NCBI RefSeq assembly: GCF_002104515.1
Contig: NZ_NBOE01000001.1
Coordinates: 248,001-312,000, forward strand
Reading direction: 5' to 3'
DNA: 64,000 nt
Origin: Colwellia polaris
GTDB lineage: Bacteria; Pseudomonadota; Gammaproteobacteria; Enterobacterales; Alteromonadaceae
Shown: one piece after another, positions 58,066 to 64,000 of the stretch
Numbering within the stretch: position 1 is the first letter of the stretch
Layout: each line of letters opens with the position of its first letter
Notes under the pieces: model-generated
What the model saw: the letters and a program-made list of their open reading frames with translations, nothing else
Told to the model about the DNA's origin: nothing
The model's database searches: none
Position numbers and translations under genes: made by a program

Positions 58066-59049
58066 GTGCAAAAATCAAATAAAAGTATTTTAGTTGTTGA
58101 TGATGAACCAACCAATTTGCGTGTACTTAATCAAATACTCAATGACAGCTATAAGTTAATTTTTGCTAAAAGTGGCCAAGAAGCATTACGCTTGATTGAA
58201 AAAGAAGCGCCTAACTTGATTTTACTAGACGTAATGATGCCTAATATGACGGGTTATGAAGTTTGTGAGCATCTAAAGAAAAAAAGTCAGTTTAAATCGA
58301 TCCCCATCATCTTTATCACAGCATTAAGTGATCCTGAAGATGAAGCAAAGGGCTTAACTCTTGGTGCTGTAGATTATATCTCAAAACCTGTTTCGCCAGC
58401 CGTTGTTAAAGCTCGAGTTAAAACACACTTGTCTTTAGTTGATGCTGATGAACTTCGAAGCACTCGATTACAAGTGATTCAACGCTTGGGAAGAGCTTCT
58501 GAATATAAAGATAATGAAACAGGCATGCATATTATGCGCATGAGCCATTACTCTAAAATTATTGCTTTGGCCTACGGCTTTTCAGTAGAAGATGCTGATG
58601 ATTTATTCAATGCCGCGCCGATGCATGATATTGGAAAAATAGGCATTCCAGATAGCATTATGCTTAAGCCTGGCAAGCTCACTCATGAAGAGTTTGTTGT
58701 GATGAAAAATCACCCTATCATAGGGGCTGAAATATTAGGCGACTCAGACTCAGAATTAATCGCTTTGGCAAAACTGGTTTCTTTAACACATCATGAAAAG
58801 TGGGATGGAACAGGCTACCCTAACCAGTTAAAAGGCGAAGATATTCCCATTGAAGGCCGTATCGTTGCCTTGGCAGATGTTTTTGATGCGCTAACCAGTG
58901 TTAGGCCATACAAAGATGCTTGGACAGTTGAAGCAGCGATGGAGTTGATAAACAAAGAGAAAGGCAAGCACTTTGATCCACATCTTGTGGAGATTTTTGA
59001 ACCACTACTTGAGCAAATTCTTGAAATAAAAGAACGTTGGAAAGACTGA
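58066..59049 (+). CDS. Response regulator with HD-GYP phosphodiesterase domain
   Basis: The 327-aa protein has a receiver domain with Asp55 (LLDVMMPNMTGYEVCEHL) and an HD-GYP domain with HD at 187-188 (MHDIGKIGIPD) and the GYP loop HHEKWDGTGYPNQLKGEDIP. Complete HD-GYP domains hydrolyse c-di-GMP, so it should lower c-di-GMP on phosphorylation. The start is GTG at 58066 with AAAGGA 9 nt upstream; a TTG at 58018 is in frame but has no such site. It follows the hybrid kinase gene, 20 nt after its stop, so it is cotranscribed and probably its partner. Confidence 0.92.
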   Translation: MQKSNKSILVVDDEPTNLRVLNQILNDSYKLIFAKSGQEALRLIEKEAPNLILLDVMMPNMTGYEVCEHLKKKSQFKSIPIIFITALSDPEDEAKGLTLGAVDYISKPVSPAVVKARVKTHLSLVDADELRSTRLQVIQRLGRASEYKDNETGMHIMRMSHYSKIIALAYGFSVEDADDLFNAAPMHDIGKIGIPDSIMLKPGKLTHEEFVVMKNHPIIGAEILGDSDSELIALAKLVSLTHHEKWDGTGYPNQLKGEDIPIEGRIVALADVFDALTSVRPYKDAWTVEAAMELINKEKGKHFDPHLVEIFEPLLEQILEIKERWKD

Positions 59050-59350
59050 GGGTTACAATGTTAATTCAAAACAAATAGATACCATTTTCCCGTAAGTATA
59101 GATATTTAAATGACGGGTAAATACCCAAACAATCCTTAAATCAACAGAGCGCTCGTGTTTAATTATATCCCATATTTGTTGAGTCCATCACTTCACTCAC
59201 AGTAAGTAGCTTTAAAGAAGCTAGCTGTTACAAATTTCATCTCGCTTTATTTTTATCATCATGTCACTAATAGTTAGCTATTAAGTTGGCTATTATGTTA
59301 GTTATTTCTTTACTGAGTTAACTTCATGCATTGTGAGCTTATTTAAATGA

Positions 59351-59378
59351 TTAACTTCCTTAGGCTTTTCGTTATACT
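59351..59378 (+). promoter_or_regulatory. Candidate promoter for the DUF523/DUF1722 gene
   Basis: TTAACT (59351-59356) and TATACT (59373-59378) are 16 bp apart, about 45 bp before the start at 59422, itself preceded by AAAGGAAG. The remaining 59050-59421 gap (372 bp) shows an inverted repeat CCCGT...ACGGG (59088-59118 region) and no gene. Confidence 0.4.
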
Positions 59379-59421
59379 GAAATTAACTAAAGATTTATAA
59401 AATCAGTAAAAGGAAGCGAGT

Positions 59422-60366
59422 ATGGATAACAAGATATCAATTGGCATTAGTAGCTGCTTATTGGGTCATAAAGTGCGATTTGACTCGGGCCATAAAAACA
59501 ACTCATACATAAATAATACTTTAAGTGAGTATTTTGATTTTATTCCTTTTTGCCCAGAAGTTGATATTGGCTTGGGTATTCCTCGTGAAACCATTAGATT
59601 AGTTCTGCTCGATGATAAAGTGCATTGTGTAGGTTCAAAAAATCCGGATTTAGATGTAACAGAGCGACTTAAAGATTGTGCTGAGGAACAAAAAACATGG
59701 CAGCAAAACTTGAGTGGTTATATCTTGAAAAAAGACTCGCCTAGTTGCGGTATGGAACGGGTGAGATTATACAAAGGTGATATGCCTGATCGTATTGGTG
59801 TTGGAATTTACGCTCAAAAGCTCATGGAGAATTATCCAAATTTACCCGTTGAAGAAGAAGGGCGTTTGGGTGATGCAATATTACGTGAAAACTTTATTCA
59901 ACGAGTGTTTATTTATGCGCGCTGGCAAAAACTAGCGGCAGAAGGGTTTTCAATAAAAGCGTTGAACGATTTTCATGCCCAGCATAAGTATATTTTTATG
60001 AGCCATAACCAAGCTATGGCTAAAGAGTTAGGGCATTGGTTAGCGCAAGCCCATGGCGAAGTGCCTAGTGAAGTAATGCCGCAATACTTAACAAAAATGA
60101 TGACGTTACTAAAACTAAGAGCTTCTCGAAAAGGTCATGTAAATACGTTACACCACTTGCAAGGCTATTTGAAAAACTTTATTAGTGCCGATGACAAAGC
60201 TGAGCTGGTTGATATTATTGATCAATATCGCAATGGTTTACTACCACTGATAGTCCCAATAACGTTGCTGCGCCATCATTTTAGAAGGTTTCCAAACGAC
60301 TACATTACCGATTCATATTATATGAAACCTCATCCTAAAGAATTGATGCTATTAAATAGTTTATAA
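59422..60366 (+). CDS. DUF523 and DUF1722 (YbgA) fusion protein
   Basis: The 314-aa protein starts MDNKISIGISSCLLGHKVRF and has FCPEVDIGLGIPRE, GYILKKDSPSCGMERVRLY, which are DUF523 marks with conserved Cys. The C-terminal half (about 165-310) is the DUF1722/YbgA domain with FHAQHKYIFMSHNQ and ASRKGHVNTLHHLQGYLK. Cys-rich DUF523 proteins are suggested to bind metal or carry out sulfur chemistry (thiouracil desulfurase in some members), but the function of the fusion is unsettled. GNAT and GFA genes follow. Confidence 0.9.
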   Translation: MDNKISIGISSCLLGHKVRFDSGHKNNSYINNTLSEYFDFIPFCPEVDIGLGIPRETIRLVLLDDKVHCVGSKNPDLDVTERLKDCAEEQKTWQQNLSGYILKKDSPSCGMERVRLYKGDMPDRIGVGIYAQKLMENYPNLPVEEEGRLGDAILRENFIQRVFIYARWQKLAAEGFSIKALNDFHAQHKYIFMSHNQAMAKELGHWLAQAHGEVPSEVMPQYLTKMMTLLKLRASRKGHVNTLHHLQGYLKNFISADDKAELVDIIDQYRNGLLPLIVPITLLRHHFRRFPNDYITDSYYMKPHPKELMLLNSL

Positions 60367-60386
60367 AATGGCTTGAGGAAAGCGTA

Positions 60387-60821
60387 TTGAAAATTGAAGT
60401 GGTTGAAAACCCAGAGACCGAGTTAATTGCTTTTTTAGATAAAAAAATAGCTGAATTTAACTGGGCTCATTGGGAGGTAAGTGAACGTAAAGCAATTGCT
60501 GTAAAGCTAAACGCTGAAAACGGTGATGTTATTGCTGGCGCCGCTGGACGCACCTTCGGCGATTGGTTAATGATCAATACCTTATGGGTTTCTGAAACAC
60601 TACGCGGCCAACAAGTGGGTAGTAAAATATTGCATGAAATCGAACAAGCTGCGCAGGCCAGAGGTTGTAATAAAGCGTTACTCGACACTTTAAACTTTCA
60701 AGCTATGCCGTTTTATGAAAAACATGGTTATCAAGTACAGTGGACACAGCAAGGTTATCCAAAAACTGGTTGCAGATATTATATGATGAAAAATTTAACA
60801 CCTTTGCAGAGCGACTTATAA
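60387..60821 (+). CDS. GNAT family acetyltransferase
   Basis: The 144-aa product has the acetyl-CoA motif WVSETLRGQQVGSKILHE and the C-terminal ALLDTLNFQAMPFYEKHGY, both typical of GNAT enzymes. The start is TTG at 60387 with GAGGAA upstream. The acceptor is unknown. It lies 20 nt after the DUF523/DUF1722 gene and 3 nt before the GFA gene. Confidence 0.88.
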   Translation: MKIEVVENPETELIAFLDKKIAEFNWAHWEVSERKAIAVKLNAENGDVIAGAAGRTFGDWLMINTLWVSETLRGQQVGSKILHEIEQAAQARGCNKALLDTLNFQAMPFYEKHGYQVQWTQQGYPKTGCRYYMMKNLTPLQSDL

Positions 60822-60824
60822 TTC

Positions 60825-61235
60825 ATGTATAGCGGAAAGTGCTTATGTGGCGCGGTTGTCATTAGTGTGCGCGGAAAAATAAGCGATATTATCCATTGTC
60901 ACTGTTCACTTTGTCGGAAAAACTCTGGCACAGCTTATGCTACTAACGGCTTTGTTAATCAAACAGATTTTATTATTGAACAAGGTCACTCAGCGTTAAG
61001 TGCTTTTTCTTTTAAGCCAGGACGTACGCGTTATTTTTGTCAGCATTGCGGAAGCCCAGTTTATAGCAGCAATGAAGCTGATAAGTTAAGGGTTCGAGTG
61101 CGGCTAGGGATATTTGATTCTGACATTGTCGAGCGACCGATATCGCATAACTTTGTCGACTCTAAAGCCAACTGGGAAGAGTTTAATGCTGATTTACCGC
61201 ATTATTCGACCTTCGAGCCCAGCCGAAATAAATAA
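60825..61235 (+). CDS. GFA family (glutathione-dependent formaldehyde-activating enzyme-like) protein
   Basis: The 136-aa protein has the zinc-binding cysteines of the GFA fold: SGKCLCGAVVISVRG, IIHCHCSLCRKNSGT and YFCQHCGSPVYSS. Members bind glutathione or small thiols; the enzymatic role is debated. It starts 3 nt after the GNAT stop. Other members of the cluster are the formyltransferase and ABM-like genes. Confidence 0.9.
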   Translation: MYSGKCLCGAVVISVRGKISDIIHCHCSLCRKNSGTAYATNGFVNQTDFIIEQGHSALSAFSFKPGRTRYFCQHCGSPVYSSNEADKLRVRVRLGIFDSDIVERPISHNFVDSKANWEEFNADLPHYSTFEPSRNK

Positions 61236-61256
61236 TCAGTACAGGAAGACGTTTTG

Positions 61257-62060
61257 ATGAATATTGTGTTATTACTGAATAATGATATAGCCAGTAATTT
61301 AGCGTTAAATTTATTATTACCCGCGTTAGCACCACATAATATCAAGGTGTTTTTATCGAGCAAAGTGGGTGGTAATTTAACACGACCGCAAGCACTGCAA
61401 GATTTAGCGAGATTTGAACAGCATGATATTTATCAAGCTTTAGAGCAGCTTCCAAAGGTTAATGCTCAAAAGCTAATGTTTAAAACTTACCCAGAAATTA
61501 CTCAGCACCACGGTATTCAAATTGAAACTTTAAATCAGATAAACGCTGAACAAGGGATAGAAAAAATTCAGGCATTATCCCCTGATTTAATTATTTCCAT
61601 TCGTTATGGTGTTATTTTGAAAAACCCGATCATTGCCCTGTCAAAACACGGCGTTATTAATTTACATTCTGGTAAGTTGCCCGATTATCGCGGTGTTATG
61701 GCGACGTTCTGGGCATTGTTAAATGGTGATGAACAGCTGTCGACCAGCTTGCATTTTATCGATGATAGCTCGATAGATACAGGCCGAATTATTAATAACT
61801 CAACGCTAGCGGTGCAGCAAAATAAATCTTATCTTTGGCATGTATTGTCTTTATATGTTGGCGGTTGCCAATTAATTGAACAAGCGATTGAAACACTAGA
61901 TAACGACGGTAAAATCATCACTAAAAATCAGGGAAGTGCAGGTGAGTATTATACTTTCCCAAGCGCTGAGAAAATAACTGAGTTTAGCGCCAGATTTGGT
62001 CCATTGTATCAACCGAGTGACCTTGTTAATTTACTCACTTCATTAAAGCAAAGTGAGTAG
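61257..62060 (+). CDS. Formyltransferase-fold protein
   Basis: The 267-aa protein has the Asn-His-Asp triad region: INLHSGKLPDYRGVMATFW (Asn, His) and LHFIDDSSIDTGRI (Asp), similar to methionyl-tRNA or sugar formyltransferases and using 10-formyl-THF. The usual C-terminal tRNA-binding domain is missing, and the N-terminal region is unusual. Substrate unknown. The start is ATG at 61257 preceded by AGGAAG; the codon before it is TTG. Confidence 0.8.
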   Translation: MNIVLLLNNDIASNLALNLLLPALAPHNIKVFLSSKVGGNLTRPQALQDLARFEQHDIYQALEQLPKVNAQKLMFKTYPEITQHHGIQIETLNQINAEQGIEKIQALSPDLIISIRYGVILKNPIIALSKHGVINLHSGKLPDYRGVMATFWALLNGDEQLSTSLHFIDDSSIDTGRIINNSTLAVQQNKSYLWHVLSLYVGGCQLIEQAIETLDNDGKIITKNQGSAGEYYTFPSAEKITEFSARFGPLYQPSDLVNLLTSLKQSE

Positions 62061-62075
62061 CTAGCATTAATCATT

Positions 62076-62105
62076 GAGTTTGAGTTTGAGTTTGAGTTTG
62101 AGTTT
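62076..62105. repeat. GAGTTT tandem repeat, five units
   Basis: Five perfect copies of GAGTTT lie at 62076-62105, in the 62-bp gap between the formyltransferase and ABM-like genes, ending 17 bp before the latter's start. Copy number changes by slipped replication could alter the leader of the downstream gene without changing any reading frame. Confidence 0.9.
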
Positions 62106-62122
62106 AAGTAAAAGGAAAAAAT

Positions 62123-62407
62123 ATGAGCATAGTACGGGTAAACGAATTTACTGCTGCAGCAGAAAAATCATCAGAACTTTATACATTTTTACAAACATTG
62201 ATACCTTATATTTCATCTGCGAAAGGCTGTATTTCATGTGAATTGTTAAAACATAATGAGCATAGAGATCAGTTTATGATGATCGAGCGTTGGGATGAAA
62301 TAGAAAGCCATCAACTTGCTATTACCGATTATCCACAAGATAAGATGCAAGCCGCAATGAGCTTATTTGGTGCGGCGCCAAAAGGAACATACTACAAAGA
62401 AGGCTAA
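62123..62407 (+). CDS. Antibiotic biosynthesis monooxygenase (ABM) domain protein
   Basis: The 94-aa protein has the ABM dimeric ferredoxin-like fold: MSIVRVNEFTAAAEKSSEL, KGCISCELLKHNEHRDQFMM and ERWDEIESHQLAI. Small ABM proteins can be quinone-type monooxygenases or heme-degrading enzymes; the activity cannot be fixed. It has AAAGG upstream. The five-unit GAGTTT repeat is just before it. Confidence 0.88.
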   Translation: MSIVRVNEFTAAAEKSSELYTFLQTLIPYISSAKGCISCELLKHNEHRDQFMMIERWDEIESHQLAITDYPQDKMQAAMSLFGAAPKGTYYKEG

Positions 62408-62721
62408 GCCAGAAGCTAGGTAACCTGAGCGCTGGATAAGTAGTACTTGCTCAATCCTCCCTTTTAAGCCATTACCTGCGTTAAAACGTCGATAAATAGC
62501 CCGCTATTCATAAACGTTTTGCCTTGGAAATGGCATAAAATGAAGCATTGATGGTGTAAATTTGTGATGTTCACCTTACTATAGCATTTACTTTACCACC
62601 TAAGCTTTTGATTCACTTGAGTATTAAGCACTCATTATCCAGAGTTCAGGTTAAGCAATATTGTGGGTGATGTTATTAACAAGCTTTAGACTATTTCTAT
62701 TTTTTATGGAGCAAAATTAAT
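62408..62721. other. Gene-less interval
   Basis: This 314-bp stretch between the ABM-like gene and the DUF2238 gene has no frame with coding signs on either strand, and no clear hairpin terminator or repeat. It should hold the promoter for the DUF2238 gene, which has GGAG before its ATG. Confidence 0.6.
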
Positions 62722-63327
62722 ATGTTAAAAATGCTTTGGTTAAGCTTATTTTTTATTGTGCTGATTTGGTCAGGCATTGAGCCGAAAGACCAATTTACGT
62801 GGTTTTTAGAAGTATTACCGGCCATTATTGGCTTAGTGTTAATGGCGATAACGTTGAAGAGTTTTCCATTAACGCGGCTACTTTATAACTTTATTTTATT
62901 ACATTGTATTGTATTAATGGTTGGCGGACATTACACCTACGCAGAAGTGCCGCTGTTTGACACTATTGCCAATTGGCTGGGCTCTGAGCGAAATAACTAC
63001 GATAAAGTTGGGCATTTTTTCCAAGGTTTTGTTCCCGCTTTATTAGCGCGTGAAATTCTTATTCGCAAAGGTATTGTTAATGGTAAGGCATGGCTAAATG
63101 TTATTATTGTAGCTATTTGTCTAGCTTTTAGTGCCTTTTATGAGTTAATTGAGTGGTGGGTTGCGGTTGCTTCCGGTGAGAATGCAGAAGCATTTTTAGG
63201 TACTCAAGGGTATGTTTGGGACACGCAATCAGACATGGCTTTGGCGTTAGTTGGCGCTATTATTTCATTGATTGTTTTAGCTAAATATCATGATCGCCAA
63301 TTAGCTAAAATACGCGTCAAACCTTAG
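62722..63327 (+). CDS. DUF2238 (YjdF-like) inner membrane protein
   Basis: The 201-aa protein has about six membrane helices with HYTYAEVPLFDTIANWLG, YDKVGHFFQGFVPALLARE and FYELIEWWVAVASGENAEAF, ending with WDTQSDMALALVGAI; the DUF2238 signature with conserved His, Glu and Asp. Function is unknown; the charged residues inside the membrane suggest transport or catalysis. It is followed by a small lipoprotein gene. Confidence 0.93.
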   Translation: MLKMLWLSLFFIVLIWSGIEPKDQFTWFLEVLPAIIGLVLMAITLKSFPLTRLLYNFILLHCIVLMVGGHYTYAEVPLFDTIANWLGSERNNYDKVGHFFQGFVPALLAREILIRKGIVNGKAWLNVIIVAICLAFSAFYELIEWWVAVASGENAEAFLGTQGYVWDTQSDMALALVGAIISLIVLAKYHDRQLAKIRVKP

Positions 63328-63382
63328 TGCTTATATCTAACACTGTTACTGAAAAGTAAGCGCTTAACATTTAAGGTTACTC

Positions 63383-63544
63383 ATGAAAGTGAAGCTATTA
63401 TTTATCATTATTACGCTATTTTCGCTTGTGGCTTGCAGTTCTTTTTCTGTGAGTAATCAAGGCGCAAAAGTTACTGTTGGCAAAACGGTTGAACAACCTA
63501 ATGTTATTGTGAATGGTCAAGTTAACGATATTGACAAGCCCTAG
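63383..63544 (+). CDS. Very small lipoprotein (53 aa)
   Basis: An ATG at 63383 opens a 53-codon frame: MKVKLLFIIITLFSLVACSS is a lipoprotein signal with lipobox LVAC, then a short polar mature part. The start follows AAGG (63373-63376). Size and signal support translation, but function is unknown. The stop codon lies in the left arm of the following inverted repeat. Confidence 0.65.
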   Translation: MKVKLLFIIITLFSLVACSSFSVSNQGAKVTVGKTVEQPNVIVNGQVNDIDKP

Positions 63545-63566
63545 CGTTATAGCTGCTCTAGGGCTT
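63536..63566 (+). terminator. Inverted repeat at the end of the small lipoprotein gene
   Basis: AAGCCCTAG (63536-63544) pairs with CTAGGGCTT (63558-63566) around a 13-nt loop. It includes the lipoprotein stop codon and lies between two convergent genes, so it may terminate both. T run is short. Confidence 0.6.
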
Positions 63567-63588
63567 TAATATTGGTTATGTAAGTAAG

Positions 63589-64000
63589 CTAGGCAAGCAA
63601 GTTTTGCACTGCTGTTTTTAATTGTAATGCTAACGCTGCATTGGTTAATTTAGCTTGCTCAACATCAAAGTTTTCGAAAAAACTAGGTACCGATAACGAT
63701 GCTTTTACATCGCCTGCAAAGTAAGGTGCTGAGCCAATGGCCGCGGTTAATACATTTGCTGCTCCGCCTGGGCCAGGAGATGTTGAGAGTAAAATCATAG
63801 GTTTGTTTTGAAAAAGTTTTTGATTTATCCGCGAGGTCCAATCAAATAAATTTTTATAAGCGGCGCTGTAACTACCGTTATGTTCAGCAAATGAAATAAT
63901 AATGGCGTCACTTGCTCCCAACTTGTCAAAGAAAGCCCTTGCCGCTTCAGGTTGGCCCAATTCAGCTTCTTTATCTTGGCTAAAAAGTGGTATTTCATAA
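63589..64000 (-). CDS. NADPH-dependent FMN reductase family protein, 5' part cut by window edge
   Basis: The frame is open to the window edge, so the N terminus is missing. The 137-residue part seen begins YEIPLFSQDKEAE and has SFAEHNGSYSAAYKNLFDW and PMILLSTSPGPGGAANVL, as in flavodoxin-fold NAD(P)H:FMN reductases or quinone reductases (ArsH/ChrR type). A TTG at 63960 inside the frame is not a likely start because conserved sequence continues upstream. Convergent with the small lipoprotein gene. Confidence 0.85.
   Translation of the reverse strand, partial: YEIPLFSQDKEAELGQPEAARAFFDKLGASDAIIISFAEHNGSYSAAYKNLFDWTSRINQKLFQNKPMILLSTSPGPGGAANVLTAAIGSAPYFAGDVKASLSVPSFFENFDVEQAKLTNAALALQLKTAVQNLLA

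Overview
The window looks like chromosome from a marine gammaproteobacterium of the Alteromonadales, most likely Colwelliaceae (Colwellia or Thalassotalea type). The evidence is the AT-rich DNA, the yihI/DUF2489 pair, srkA-dsbA, the ast cluster followed by a DUF1338 gene, hutGF, and a PEP-CTERM protein. I made no database search; family names come from recognising motifs and gene order.

Layout. 1-2145 is host backbone on the minus strand: DUF2489, yihI, a GGA-rich region that looks like a CsrB/CsrC-type regulatory RNA, and a VOC-fold protein. 3088-22867 is an integrated element of about 19.8 kb that splits a host M61 aminopeptidase gene at the codons for its HExxH zinc motif. 22868-64000 is backbone again: purU, VF530, a peroxiredoxin-glutaredoxin hybrid, hutGF under a HutC-like operator, ccoG-srkA-dsbA, a TVP38 protein, the astCAD-DUF1338 arginine catabolism cluster, an HDOD protein, pabA, a MOSC-ferredoxin plus pxpABC (5-oxoproline use) operon, mpl, ubiX, a secreted propeller-amidohydrolase, an MHYT hybrid histidine kinase with an HD-GYP response regulator, and a run of small housekeeping and accessory genes.

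The element. A large serine recombinase at the right end, a MobV-type relaxase with a hairpin-rich oriT-like region, and matching 6-bp cores (ATGGAA) at both ends make this an integrative and mobilizable element. Joining the flanks through one core restores an uninterrupted 596-codon M61 gene in frame. The element carries its own full-length M61 gene (598 aa) on the same strand, with changed bases across the target site. It therefore appears to replace the gene it destroys while its own copy is protected from integration. The attP site can be reconstructed inside a 22-codon leader frame that stops 1 nt before the recombinase ATG, so the recombinase can be translationally coupled to a leader in the circle and to the truncated host peptidase after integration.

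Element cargo falls into three groups. (1) A membrane coiled-coil protein, an ImmA/IrrE metallopeptidase, a beta-family protein and, convergently, an sce7726-like protein with PD-(D/E)xK-type residues: a candidate defence or toxin-type module. (2) Two small lipoproteins and a PEP-CTERM protein. (3) An ECF sigma factor and a transmembrane Ser/Thr kinase, facing an operon of a glycerophosphodiesterase-like lipoprotein, two PEGA-domain membrane proteins and a zinc-finger membrane protein: a candidate envelope signalling system.
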